Assembly (NCBI GenBank): GCA_947501685.1
Contig: CANMWQ010000003.1
Coordinates: 372,001-436,000 of the forward strand
Origin: an uncultured Litoreibacter sp.
Lineage (GTDB): Bacteria; Pseudomonadota; Alphaproteobacteria; Rhodobacterales; Rhodobacteraceae
Length of the DNA: 64,000 nt
Direction: 5' to 3'
The notes below the pieces were generated by a model. The model saw nothing but the letters and a program-made list of their open reading frames with translations. It was not told the origin of the DNA and did not search any database. Within the stretch, counting starts at the first letter, position 1; each line of letters opens with the position of its first letter. A program made the translations under genes and the position numbers. This document shows positions 30,079-38,289 of the stretch, piece by piece.

Positions 30079-31920
30079 CTATTCGGCGGCTTTTACCACG
30101 CCCATGTCTAGGGCCGATTTCTCCCTAGATTTAGCCAATGGCAGCTGCATTTCAAAGACCGCTCCGCCAGATTGGCCATTTCTTGCCGTAAGAGACCCGC
30201 CAAGCTCGCTCACAATGCTCGACGAGATGGCCAGCCCAAGCCCTACGCCCTCGCCCGGTTGTTTGGTGGTGTAGAAGGGTTCAAACAGGTCGTCGAGGTT
30301 CTCGATCCCCTCGCCATTGTCGCGCAGGGTCAGCGTCGCGGTCTCGCCCGCGTTGAGCAGGATCTGCACCTCGGGGCGGGCTTGCGATTTGGTGGCATCC
30401 AACGCGTTGCGGAACAGGTTGATGATCACCTGCTCGAGCCGCACCCGGTCGCCAATCACCTTAACAGGTTGATCGGGAAGCGACACGACGAGCTTGATAT
30501 CGCCCTTTTTCAGCTGCGGCTCCATCATCGACAAAGAGCCCGAAACCGCGTCGCGCAGGTCCACTTCCAGCAGCTCGTCGCCGCCCTTTCGGGCGTAGGA
30601 TTTCAGCTGTTTGGTGATCGCGCCCATGCGCTCGATCAGGTCGTCAATGCGCTGAAACGAGCTTTGCGCTTCCTCGGGCCGCTTGCGTTCCAGCAGCAGT
30701 TTTGCGCCCGCCAGATAGGTTTTCATCGCCGCCAGTGGCTGGTTCAGCTCATGGCTGACCGCCGCCGACATCTCCCCCAAAGCGGCGAGTTTTTGCGACT
30801 GCACCAGCGACTGCTCGGCCACCGCGAGGGTCTCCTGCACCTTTTTGCGCTCCGTGATCTCGCGACTCAGCCGCGCATTGAGGTCGCGCAAATCCTCGCT
30901 TTCGCGCCGGAAAAAGCCGGCGGCAGATTCCGCACGTTTGGACAGCACGTAGAAGGTCAGCGCCAGCAGGATGGCAAAGCCCATGATCTCCAGCGCCAGC
31001 ACGCCGTTGACCCGCTCGCGCACCGAGGCATAGGTCGAGAAATTGATCAGCCGCCAGCCGCGAAACGGTATGCGGCCGTCAACGCGCATCACCGCCTCAC
31101 CGCGCAGATAGGCATCAGGCGAGCGGCCCAGCTCGAAATAGCCATTGGTCAGCTCAATCGCGCGGCGCAACGCGCCCGCCGGAGACTGGCTGGCCAGCGC
31201 ATCCCCCACCGCCTGCCCACGCCATTGCGGGTCAGTGGCCAGAATGATCCGCCCCTCGCTGTCGGAGATCATCACCGCGTCATTGGGGGAGCGCCAGCGG
31301 TTCTCGAACTGGCGCAAATCCACATCAACCACGATCACCCCGATACTTTGCTGATCAAAGGAGATGCGGCGCGAATAGGTGAACTGAAACGCGCCGGTCT
31401 CTTGCCGGGTGACGTGAAACAGCGTGTCATTGGTGCGCAGCGCATCAATGAAATAGGGCTCGGAGCGCCGGTTCTCGCTGATCTGCGTCCGGTCAGAGGA
31501 GGCCTTCACGATCCCTTCGGCATCCATCAAGCGCAGCCCCGCCGCGCCCAGCTCTTCTGCAAATGTGATCAGCCGCTGCGAGGTGGCGGTGAAATCGCCG
31601 GAGTTCAGCGCCGCCACCATCACCGGGTCACGCGACAACAGCAGCGGCACCACGCGGTTGCGTTGCAGCTCGGAGGTGATGGCGTTGGAATAAAGTGCGA
31701 CCCGCAGATCTGCGGCGGCCCGCGTGCGCTCTGTAAAGCGATCCGTCAGCCACAGGTTCGATACCCAGACAATCGTCACGGCCAGCGCGATCAGCATGAT
31801 CGCAAAGAGCCGCACCTGCCAACGCGCGCCAATCGGGCGCGGCGGGCCATTGCGTGGCCGCTCAGGCTTGGGCCGCTTCGCCTCAGGTGGCTCCGCTTCA
31901 GAAAAGGTATCAGCACTCAT
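30079..31920 (-). CDS. dctB: DctB-like sensor histidine kinase
   Basis: The 613-residue kinase has a basic N-terminal tail, a first membrane helix (FAIMLIALAVTIVWVS), a periplasmic double-Cache-like region of about 250 residues, a second helix (LEIMGFAILLALTFYVL), a coiled coil, a dimerisation domain with phospho-acceptor His in AAVSHELNQPLAAMKTYL, and an HATPase domain (NLFRNALDA, DNGEGIE, GVGLGLAIS). The architecture is that of C4-dicarboxylate sensor DctB, which pairs with DctD. I chose ATG 31920. No dctA or TRAP transporter gene is next to it, so the ligand is inferred from family only. Confidence 0.9.
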   Translation of the reverse strand: MSADTFSEAEPPEAKRPKPERPRNGPPRPIGARWQVRLFAIMLIALAVTIVWVSNLWLTDRFTERTRAAADLRVALYSNAITSELQRNRVVPLLLSRDPVMVAALNSGDFTATSQRLITFAEELGAAGLRLMDAEGIVKASSDRTQISENRRSEPYFIDALRTNDTLFHVTRQETGAFQFTYSRRISFDQQSIGVIVVDVDLRQFENRWRSPNDAVMISDSEGRIILATDPQWRGQAVGDALASQSPAGALRRAIELTNGYFELGRSPDAYLRGEAVMRVDGRIPFRGWRLINFSTYASVRERVNGVLALEIMGFAILLALTFYVLSKRAESAAGFFRRESEDLRDLNARLSREITERKKVQETLAVAEQSLVQSQKLAALGEMSAAVSHELNQPLAAMKTYLAGAKLLLERKRPEEAQSSFQRIDDLIERMGAITKQLKSYARKGGDELLEVDLRDAVSGSLSMMEPQLKKGDIKLVVSLPDQPVKVIGDRVRLEQVIINLFRNALDATKSQARPEVQILLNAGETATLTLRDNGEGIENLDDLFEPFYTTKQPGEGVGLGLAISSSIVSELGGSLTARNGQSGGAVFEMQLPLAKSREKSALDMGVVKAAE

Positions 31921-32003
31921 GGCCGCGACGTTACGAGGTCTCGCGCCCCGCCTCAACAAAGAGGCGCGCCGCCCTTAGGGAAGCCGCGCCGCTTTCGGCG
32001 GTT

Positions 32004-32672
32004 TTACGCCGTTACCAGCGCATCCACCAGAGAGGCAAACAAAGGCGCGCCGTCCCGATTGCCATGCGCGGCCTCCGTTGCACGCTCGGGATGGGGCATC
32101 ATGCCCAGCACGCGGCGGTTTTCAGACAGCACACCCGCAATATCGCCCGCAGAGCCATTTGGATTATCCGCATAGGAAAACGCCACCCTGCCCTCGCCCC
32201 GCAACTGCGCCACCAGCGCCTCATCGGCCGAGTAATTGCCGTCATGATGCGCAATCGGCACCGTGATCCGCGCGCCTGTCTCATAGCCGCGCGTATAGGC
32301 GCTGTCGGTGCTCTCCACGATCAGCTCCTGCTGGCGGCACAGAAAGGTCAGCCCCGCATTGCGCATCAAGGCCCCCGGCAACAGCCCGGTTTCGCACAGC
32401 ACCTGAAACCCGTTGCAAATGCCGATCACATGCCCACCGCCCTTGGCAAACTCCACCACCGCCGCGCAAATCGGCGAACGCGCCGCAATCGCGCCGCAGC
32501 GCAGGTAGTCGCCAAAGGAAAACCCGCCCGGAATGCCGATCACATCAAGCCCGGCAGGCAAGGAGGTCTCCTTATGCCAGACCATCTCCACATCGGCACC
32601 GGCCAGCTTGAAGCCTTGCGCCAGATCCCGGTCGCAATTTGAGCCCGGAAAGGTCAGCACCCCCGCCTTCAT
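32004..32672 (-). CDS. purQ: Phosphoribosylformylglycinamidine synthase, glutaminase subunit
   Basis: PurQ releases ammonia from glutamine for PurL in step four of purine synthesis. The 222-residue class I amidotransferase has FPGSNCDRD near the start, the nucleophile in GICNGFQ, and the catalytic His/Glu in PHPERA. Its ATG overlaps the purS stop by one base (TAATG), coupling translation in the purC-purS-purQ unit. I rejected the longer frame to 32732 because it would run into purS. Confidence 0.96.
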   Translation of the reverse strand: MKAGVLTFPGSNCDRDLAQGFKLAGADVEMVWHKETSLPAGLDVIGIPGGFSFGDYLRCGAIAARSPICAAVVEFAKGGGHVIGICNGFQVLCETGLLPGALMRNAGLTFLCRQQELIVESTDSAYTRGYETGARITVPIAHHDGNYSADEALVAQLRGEGRVAFSYADNPNGSAGDIAGVLSENRRVLGMMPHPERATEAAHGNRDGAPLFASLVDALVTA

Positions 32673-32905
32673 TACGCGACCATCTCGATGGAGTAGCGCT
32701 CGATCACGGTGTTGGCCAAAAGCTTCTCGCACATCTCGGTGACATCCGCCTCAGAGGTCCCATCCGCGAGATCCAGCTCAATCACCTTGCCCTGTCGCAC
32801 GCCCTCGACCCCGTCAAAGCCCAGCGTCCCAAGCGCGTGGCGCACGGCTTCTCCTTGCGGGTCCAGCACGCCGGTTTTCAACATCACATGCACTTTGGCT
32901 TTCAT
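32672..32905 (-). CDS. purS: Phosphoribosylformylglycinamidine synthase subunit PurS
   Basis: PurS is the small bridging subunit that brings PurQ and small-type PurL together. The 77-residue protein has MKAKVHVMLKTGVLDPQG, GFDGVEGVRQGKVIEL and the C-terminal NTVIERYSIEMV typical of the family. Its presence means this organism uses the three-subunit FGAM synthase. purL is not in this window. Confidence 0.95.
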   Translation of the reverse strand: MKAKVHVMLKTGVLDPQGEAVRHALGTLGFDGVEGVRQGKVIELDLADGTSEADVTEMCEKLLANTVIERYSIEMVA

Positions 32906-32919
32906 GGCGACACGCCCCC

Positions 32920-32955
32920 TCTTTCCATGTTCCTAAATATCCAAATCCCGAAGGC
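32920..32955 (-). repeat. Core-only copy of the intergenic repeat between purC and purS
   Basis: On the minus strand GGATATTTAGGAACATGGAAAG lies between the purC stop and the purS start. It is a diverged copy of the core GATATTTTTGAACATGGAAAG without the GC hairpin. Its sense orientation after purC agrees with the other copies. Confidence 0.5.
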
Positions 32956-32971
32956 CCGCAACGCCGCGCGG

Positions 32972-33733
32972 TCAGTTGATCAGCTGCGGTTTGCCCGGCT
33001 GCGGGTTGTTTTGCGGCATCACGCCCAGCCGCCGCGCGACTTCCGTATAGGCATCCGCCAGATCGCCCAGATCGCGGCGAAACACATCCTTGTCCAGCTT
33101 ACGCCCGGTCTCGATGTCCCACAGGCGGCACGAATCGGGGCTGATCTCGTCGGCCACGATCAGCCGCTGAAAATCACCCTCATAATGCCGCCCGATCTCG
33201 ATCTTGAAATCAATCAGCTTGATGCCCACGCCATACATGACGCCCGACATAAAATCATTGACCCGCAGGGCCAGCGCGATCATGTCGTCAAGGTCCTGCT
33301 GGCTCGCCCAGCCAAAGCCGATGATATATTCCTCAGGCACCAGCGGGTCGCCCAGATCGTCATTCTTGTAGGAAAACTCCACCAAAGGCCGTGGCAGCAC
33401 GGTGCCTTCTTCCATGCCCAGACGTTTCGCCATGGTGCCCGCGGCATAGTTGCGCACGATGACCTCCAGCGGCACGATCTCCACCGCGCGGATCAGCTGC
33501 TCGCGCATGTTAAGCCGCTTCAGGAAATGGTTCGGCACGCCGATCTGGCTCAGGCCCGTCATGAAGAACTCGCTCAGCCGGTTGTTCAGCACGCCCTTGC
33601 CTTCAATCGTCGCGCGTTTCTCGGCGTTGAACGCCGTCGCATCATCCTTGAAATACTGCACCAAAGTGCCGGGCTCCGGGCCCTCATAAAGCGTCTTGGC
33701 TTTGCCTTCGTAGATTTTCTTGCGACGTGCCAT
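32972..33733 (-). CDS. purC: Phosphoribosylaminoimidazole-succinocarboxamide synthase
   Basis: SAICAR synthetase ligates aspartate to CAIR in purine synthesis. The 253-residue protein has [20 protein letters not shown], the substrate loop [14 protein letters not shown], and the SPDSCRLWD motif with the ATP/aspartate-site residues. It leads the purC-purS-purQ unit. Divergent from it, 153 bases away, is the ATPase inhibitor gene, so a bidirectional promoter region lies between 33734 and 33886. Confidence 0.97.
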   Translation of the reverse strand: MARRKKIYEGKAKTLYEGPEPGTLVQYFKDDATAFNAEKRATIEGKGVLNNRLSEFFMTGLSQIGVPNHFLKRLNMREQLIRAVEIVPLEVIVRNYAAGTMAKRLGMEEGTVLPRPLVEFSYKNDDLGDPLVPEEYIIGFGWASQQDLDDMIALALRVNDFMSGVMYGVGIKLIDFKIEIGRHYEGDFQRLIVADEISPDSCRLWDIETGRKLDKDVFRRDLGDLADAYTEVARRLGVMPQNNPQPGKPQLIN

Positions 33734-33886
33734 AGCGTGCGGTCCCCAAACTGCTCAAAGGCCAAACCTTTGGTGCAGCCTATACGCCACGCGCCCTATC
33801 GCCGCAAGCGATGCCACCAAGCTCTTGCGCCGGGGGCTGCGCGGGGCCATATCTAGCGTAACACTTGTCCCATTCAGGAGGCCCAA

Positions 33887-34201
33887 ATGGCCAGCTTTGA
33901 CGACCGCGCAGATGCATTCGAGAACAAATTCGCCCATGACGCCGAGATGCAGTTCAAGGCCGAAGCCCGCCGCAACAAGCTTCTGGGCCTCTGGGCCGCA
34001 GAGCTGATGGGCAAATCCGGCGATGACGCGGCGAATTACGCCAAAGAGGTCGTCAAAGCCGATTTTGAGGAAGCAGGCGACGAAGACGTCTTTCGCAAGA
34101 TTTCCAGTGATCTCGGCTCCAAAGCCGACGAGGCCGCGATCCGCGCCAAAATGGCCGAGCTGACCATCGAGGCGAAAGCCCAGGTGATGTCCGAGCTGTA
34201 A
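33887..34201 (+). CDS. F1-ATPase inhibitor subunit zeta (DUF1476)
   Basis: The 104-residue protein matches DUF1476, characterised in Paracoccus denitrificans as the zeta subunit that inhibits ATP hydrolysis by the alphaproteobacterial F1-ATPase through its N-terminal inhibitory segment. It starts MASFDDRADAFENKFAHD, the inhibitory region, and continues into a four-helix bundle (FKAEARRNKLLGLWAAELMG). CAGGAGG precedes the start. It is not linked to atp genes here, as is usual. Confidence 0.93.
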   Translation: MASFDDRADAFENKFAHDAEMQFKAEARRNKLLGLWAAELMGKSGDDAANYAKEVVKADFEEAGDEDVFRKISSDLGSKADEAAIRAKMAELTIEAKAQVMSEL

Positions 34202-34210
34202 AGAATGTCA

Positions 34211-34228
34211 TCCCCGCGAAAGCGGGGA
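34211..34228. repeat. REP-like hairpin after the zeta gene
   Basis: A 7-bp stem TCCCCGC/GCGGGGA encloses a GAAA tetraloop and starts 10 bases after the stop codon. It matches the 'CCCCGCGAAAGCGGGG' type of repetitive extragenic palindrome found in many proteobacteria. There is no U-run, but it could stabilise the transcript end. I see only one copy in this window. Confidence 0.5.
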
Positions 34229-34298
34229 CCTCGCAGAACGACGCGCTCGCTCACAATTGGGCTCCCCCGTTCCACGGGACTAACGACTTCAACCACCC

Positions 34299-34368
34299 TC
34301 ATAATCATCATGCAGATTATGAATTGGCCTCACGCCGCGATCCCTGTCATGCGCTGAAGCGCATGACA
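34299..34368 (+). promoter_or_regulatory. Two-hairpin leader of bmt
   Basis: Upstream of bmt there are two perfect hairpins. The first pairs TCATAATC with GATTATGA (8 bp, 8-base loop). The second pairs TGTCATGCGC with GCGCATGACA (10 bp, TGAA tetraloop) and ends two bases before the AAGGA ribosome binding site, 14 bases from the ATG. Such a stem could gate ribosome access, or the palindromes could be protein sites. I could not match it to a known riboswitch. Confidence 0.4.
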
Positions 34369-34382
34369 TAAGGATCACAGCT

Positions 34383-35405
34383 ATGGATGCCCTGACGAAA
34401 TTGCTCTCCACCCGCGACTGGCTTCTGACTGACGGGGCCACCGGCACCGAGCTGTTCAATATGGGGCTGCAATCGGGTGACGCGCCCGAGCTGTGGAACG
34501 CCGATCACCCCGACCGCATCCGCGCGCTTTACCAAGGCCCGGTTGATGCGGGCTCCGACATTTTCCTGACCAACTCTTTCGGCGGCAATGCGTCCCGGTT
34601 GAAACTGCATGACGACCAAAACCGCGTCTTCGAGCTGAACAAGCTGGCCGCAGAGATTGGCCGCGACGTGGCCGACACCGCCGGGCGCACAGTCGTTGTC
34701 GCGGGCTCCATGGGACCCACCGGCGACATCATGGAACCCGTCGGCACGATGTCGCATGCTCAAGCCGTCGAGATGTTTCACGAACAGGCCGAAGGCCTCA
34801 AGGCAGGCGGCGCGGATGTGCTTTGGGTGGAAACGATTTCCGCCCCCGAAGAAATGAAAGCCGCCGCCGAGGCCATTGCGCGCACAGACATGCCCTGGTG
34901 CGGCACGATGAGTTTCGACACGGCCGGGCGCACCATGATGGGCGTCACCGCCCCTGCGCTCGCCGCCCAGATGGACCGGCTGAAACACCCGCCTCTGGCC
35001 TTCGGGGCCAATTGCGGCGTCGGTGCCTCTGATCTCTTGCGCACCGTTCTGGGCTTTGGCGAGACCCCGAAACATGTCATCGCCAAGGGCAATGCCGGGA
35101 TCCCCAAATATCACGACGGCCATATCCATTACGACGGCACGCCCGCGCTGATGGCCGATTACGCGGTCCTCGCCCGCGACGCAGGGGCGCGCATCATCGG
35201 CGGGTGCTGCGGCACCGCGCCCGAGCATCTGCGCGCCATGCGCTCCGCCCTCGAGACGCGCGCGAAGGGTCCAAAACCCAGCCTTGACGAGATCGCCAAA
35301 GCGCTCGGCGGCTTCTCCTCCGAGAGTGACGGCACCGACGGCGCAGGCCCCACCCGCGCCCGCCGCAACGCGCGTGGCGCAAGCCGCGCCCGCGAGAGAG
35401 CTTAA
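34383..35405 (+). CDS. bmt: Homocysteine S-methyltransferase component (Bmt / split MetH)
   Basis: The 340-residue protein is a zinc-dependent homocysteine methyltransferase with DGATGTELFNMG near the start and zinc cysteines in GANCGVG and GGCCGT. It equals the N-terminal module of cobalamin-dependent methionine synthase MetH, often annotated as betaine-homocysteine methyltransferase. In roseobacters the three MetH functions are encoded separately, and a homologue paired with a corrinoid protein supplies methionine; the corrinoid gene is here at 36.7 kb. The last 40 residues are disordered and Arg-rich. AAGGA lies upstream of ATG 34383. Confidence 0.92.
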   Translation: MDALTKLLSTRDWLLTDGATGTELFNMGLQSGDAPELWNADHPDRIRALYQGPVDAGSDIFLTNSFGGNASRLKLHDDQNRVFELNKLAAEIGRDVADTAGRTVVVAGSMGPTGDIMEPVGTMSHAQAVEMFHEQAEGLKAGGADVLWVETISAPEEMKAAAEAIARTDMPWCGTMSFDTAGRTMMGVTAPALAAQMDRLKHPPLAFGANCGVGASDLLRTVLGFGETPKHVIAKGNAGIPKYHDGHIHYDGTPALMADYAVLARDAGARIIGGCCGTAPEHLRAMRSALETRAKGPKPSLDEIAKALGGFSSESDGTDGAGPTRARRNARGASRARERA

Positions 35406-35440
35406 GTTACCAATCGGTTAAGAAATCAGCCCCTGAAAAA

Positions 35441-35487
35441 TGTACAAAATGGGTTTTGGCCCCAAAAGTTTTGCCCCATTTTGTACA
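35441..35487. repeat. Large inverted repeat between convergent bmt and radical SAM genes
   Basis: Perfect 13-base arms TGTACAAAATGGG and CCCATTTTGTACA enclose the inner palindrome-like TTTTGGCCCCAAAAG. It fills the 88-base gap between convergent stop codons, so it could be a bidirectional terminator. Unlike GC-rich intrinsic terminators its arms are mixed in composition. A similar element lies upstream of purM at 43.0 kb. Confidence 0.6.
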
Positions 35488-35493
35488 AAACTC

Positions 35494-36576
35494 TCAAAAC
35501 AGGCTCATTTGGTCGCCCTTTTCGAGCGGCACGCAGAATAAATCACTGCGGAGCGGCGGCAGCTTTGTCGCCAGCCCCAATCTTTTGCACGCCTTGCGGT
35601 ATCTTTGCTGCAACAACTCCGCGTAAGTCCCCGTCCCGGTCATGCGTTTGCCAAAATCCGGATCATAATCCCGCCCGCCATGCATCTCCCGCACCCGCGC
35701 CATAACCCGTTCTTTTCGCATGGGAAAATGCTCTTCCAGCCAATCCTGAAACAGCTTTGACACTTCGCGCGGCAGCCTCAAGGGAATGACCGTGGCCCCT
35801 TTCGCACCCGCGTTTTTGCCCGCCTCAAGGATCGCTTCCAACTCATGATCCGTGAGCCCCGGAATAAGCGGAGACGCCATGACCCGCACCTCCACCCCCG
35901 CCCTAGCCAGCCGCTCAATCACCGCCAAGCGGCGCCTCGGCGACGGCACCCGAGGCTCAGATTTTCGTGCAATATCAATGTCTAACGTGGTAACAGAGAT
36001 CCCAACGCGCAGCAGATTATCCGCCGCCAGCTCTTGCAAAATATCCAAATCCCGCTCGATCAGGGTGCCTTTCGTGACAATCGCAACCGGATGGCGGTGA
36101 TCGGCCAGCACCCGCAGCAGGCCACGCATGATTTGCCGTTCCTTTTCAATAGGTTGATACGGGTCCGTGTTGGTCCCGATGGCCATCACCCGCGGCACAT
36201 AACCCTTGGCCCGCAGCTCCTTTTTCAGCCCCTCCGGAGCCCCGGGCCGCGCAATCAAGCGCGTTTCAAAATCCAATCCGGGAGACATCCCCAAATACGC
36301 ATGGCTTGGCCTTGCAAAACAATAAACGCAGCCATGTTCACAACCGCGATAAGGGTTAATGGAGCGGTCAAAATGCAGGTCAGGCGACGTGTTGCGCGTG
36401 ATAACTTTGCGGGGCTGCTCGACACTGACCTCGGTGCGCAAAGGCGGCAGCTCCTCGTCGCGGCCCCAGCCATCGTCAATGCCGACATTTACCAATGATT
36501 CAAAGCGGTTGGTCAGGTTTGTTGACGCACCTCGCCCCGGCCTGCGGCGCGGGTCCATCTGTGGTTTCACTTCCAT
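35494..36576 (-). CDS. SplB-like (PA0069 family) radical SAM protein, SOS-boxed
   Basis: The roughly 360-residue protein carries the radical SAM cluster motif CEHGCVYCFARP (CxxxCxxC), preceded by NPYRGCEHG. It continues with a TIM-barrel-like core (IGTNTDPYQPIEKERQIMRGLL, VTKGTLIERDLDIL), and so belongs to the COG1533 group related to spore photoproduct lyase. The substrate is unknown. The start is ATG 36576 (MEVKPQMDPRRR) or the next Met at 36558; longer starts would run through the LexA box just upstream. SOS control suggests a DNA-damage role. It sits between bmt and the corrinoid gene on the opposite strand. Confidence 0.88.
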   Translation of the reverse strand: MEVKPQMDPRRRPGRGASTNLTNRFESLVNVGIDDGWGRDEELPPLRTEVSVEQPRKVITRNTSPDLHFDRSINPYRGCEHGCVYCFARPSHAYLGMSPGLDFETRLIARPGAPEGLKKELRAKGYVPRVMAIGTNTDPYQPIEKERQIMRGLLRVLADHRHPVAIVTKGTLIERDLDILQELAADNLLRVGISVTTLDIDIARKSEPRVPSPRRRLAVIERLARAGVEVRVMASPLIPGLTDHELEAILEAGKNAGAKGATVIPLRLPREVSKLFQDWLEEHFPMRKERVMARVREMHGGRDYDPDFGKRMTGTGTYAELLQQRYRKACKRLGLATKLPPLRSDLFCVPLEKGDQMSLF

Positions 36577-36588
36577 CGCATCACGCTG

Positions 36589-36603
36589 GAACATAACGCG
36601 AAC
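36589..36603 (-). promoter_or_regulatory. LexA (SOS) box upstream of the radical SAM gene
   Basis: The minus strand reads GTTC, GCGTTAT, GTTC, an exact match to GTTC-N7-GTTC in the same orientation as the gene. It ends 12 bases before ATG 36576, so the transcript leader must be short or translation starts at 36558. The divergent corrinoid gene starts 110 bases on the other side and might also be affected. Confidence 0.8.
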
Positions 36604-36713
36604 ATGGTCAAGAAAAAGTCGGTCCTGCGTTAACCAGTGTCGTAATTTCCATTGCGCGGGCAAAGCGATGGGGCAACACTTTGCCAACGCATACCACTCG
36701 AAAAGGCCGCGCC

Positions 36714-37418
36714 ATGTCAGACCAAGAAGACGACATCATCCTCAGTAAATTGAATGATGAAGACCTCGTCGCCCAAATGTTCGACGACCTATACGACGGT
36801 CTGAAAGAGGAAATCGAGGAAGGCGTCCACATCCTTCTGGACCGCGGCTGGGAGCCCTACCGCGTCCTGACAGAGGCCCTCGTCGGCGGCATGACCATCG
36901 TTGGCAACGACTTCCGGGACGGAATTCTCTTTGTGCCAGAGGTACTTCTGGCCGCCAACGCCATGAAGGGCGGCATGGCGATCCTCAAACCTCTACTGGC
37001 TGAAACCGGCGCGCCACGGGTCGGCAAGATGGTCATAGGCACCGTCAAAGGCGACATCCACGACATCGGCAAGAACCTCGTCGGCATGATGATGGAAGGC
37101 GCGGGCTTCGAGATCGTGGATCTGGGCATCAACAACTCCGTCGACGACTATTTCGCCGCTCTGGACGCCGAGGAGCCCGACATCCTGGGCATGTCCGCCC
37201 TGTTGACCACCACCATGCCCTATATGAAAGTGGTCATCGACAGCCTGGTCGAGAAAGGCCGTCGCGACGACTACACCGTGCTGGTCGGCGGCGCGCCGTT
37301 GAACGAGGAATTTGGCAAGGCCATCGGCGCCGATGCCTATTGCCGCGACGCAGCTGTGGCCGTTGAAACCGCCAAGGAATTCATGGCCCGCAAACATAAC
37401 CAACTCGCTGCAGGATAA
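36714..37418 (+). CDS. Corrinoid (B12-binding) protein of the split methionine synthase
   Basis: The 234-residue protein has the helical cap domain (about 1-95) and the B12-binding Rossmann domain with the base-off cobalamin ligand His116 in GTVKGDIHDIGKN. It carries the methyl group between methyltetrahydrofolate and homocysteine. It resembles the middle part of MetH and methanogen MtbC/MtmC-type corrinoid proteins. In Phaeobacter-type roseobacters the homologue works with the homocysteine and folate components. ATG 36714 is preceded by AAAAGG; the GST gene follows after 41 bases. Confidence 0.93.
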   Translation: MSDQEDDIILSKLNDEDLVAQMFDDLYDGLKEEIEEGVHILLDRGWEPYRVLTEALVGGMTIVGNDFRDGILFVPEVLLAANAMKGGMAILKPLLAETGAPRVGKMVIGTVKGDIHDIGKNLVGMMMEGAGFEIVDLGINNSVDDYFAALDAEEPDILGMSALLTTTMPYMKVVIDSLVEKGRRDDYTVLVGGAPLNEEFGKAIGADAYCRDAAVAVETAKEFMARKHNQLAAG

Positions 37419-37459
37419 GCCTTTTTCGGCGCGGCGACCCGAGAAAAGGAGCCGCCCCA

Positions 37460-38074
37460 ATGGCCATATACCGACTGCATCTTGCCAAGGCCACAATCGG
37501 CCTTGCAGTGCATATCGCGCTGAACGAGGTCGGGGCCGACTACGAGCTGGCTTGGGTTGATTTTGCCTCCGGTGCGCAGAGCAAGCCCGACTATCTGGCG
37601 CTGAACCCCAAGGGCCGTGTCCCCCTTTTGGAGACCCCGGACGGCCTTCTCACAGAGACCTCCGCCATTCTGGGCTATCTGGCGGAGACCCACGCGCATC
37701 TGATGCCCGACACGATCTGGGAGCGCGCCAAAGTGGCGGAGCTGCACCTGTTTCTGGCGGCCACCGCCCATATCAACCACGCCCATAAAATGCGCGGCCA
37801 CCGTTGGTCGGACGACCCCAGCACTTATGAAGCGATGAAGGCCAAAGTGCCCGCCAACATGACCGAGAATGCCGCGCTGATTGAGCGTGATTACCTTAAC
37901 GGGCCTTACGTTCTGGGCACGCAATATTCCACGGCCGATATTTACCTCTTCACCGTGTCCCGCTGGCTGGAGGGTGACGGGGTCGACATGGCCCAATTCC
38001 CCAAACTCACCGCGTTTCGCGAACAAATGGCGCAGCGCCCGGCGGTTGCATCTGCGCTTGCACTGCATACGTAA
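37460..38074 (+). CDS. Glutathione S-transferase family protein
   Basis: The 204-residue protein has an N-terminal thioredoxin-like domain (MAIYRLHLAKATIGLAVHIALNE; the glutathione motif LTETSAILGYLAE) and an all-helical C-terminal domain with the STADIYLF capping motif. The substrate is not inferable. A strong AAAAGGAG precedes ATG 37460. Position directly after the corrinoid gene suggests co-transcription with the methyl-transfer cluster. Confidence 0.9.
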   Translation: MAIYRLHLAKATIGLAVHIALNEVGADYELAWVDFASGAQSKPDYLALNPKGRVPLLETPDGLLTETSAILGYLAETHAHLMPDTIWERAKVAELHLFLAATAHINHAHKMRGHRWSDDPSTYEAMKAKVPANMTENAALIERDYLNGPYVLGTQYSTADIYLFTVSRWLEGDGVDMAQFPKLTAFREQMAQRPAVASALALHT

Positions 38075-38097
38075 CGGTCTGAAAGGGAGCCTCCCCC

Positions 38098-38289
38098 ATG
38101 CCGTTTACCCGCTTCGCCTTGATCCTGTGCTACGTGCTGATCGCCGCAGCCCTTACCGTGTTCCTCTTCGCGCAATTGCAGCCGCAAGGTCAGGCGGCTG
38201 GCAGCGTCTCAATGATCCTGCCCCTTGCCATGCTGGCCGGGCTCGCGATCCGCGCCCTGCATAAAAGGCTCGATCGTGACGATCCCTGA
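38098..38289 (+). CDS. Small two-helix membrane protein
   Basis: The 63-residue product consists of two hydrophobic helices (FALILCYVLIAAALTVFLFA and VSMILPLAMLAGLAIRAL) joined by a short polar loop and ending in a basic/acidic tail HKRLDRDDP. I recognise no family. Support comes from the ribosome site GGGAGCC upstream, the clean topology and the 14-base overlap with the next gene, which suggests translational coupling. Confidence 0.65.
   Translation: MPFTRFALILCYVLIAAALTVFLFAQLQPQGQAAGSVSMILPLAMLAGLAIRALHKRLDRDDP

Noticed and set aside
34340-34382. SAM-II riboswitch upstream of bmt
   Set aside because: The stem shows a superficial GCGCTGA..AGCGC similarity, but the loop is four bases, too small for the SAM-II pseudoknot.
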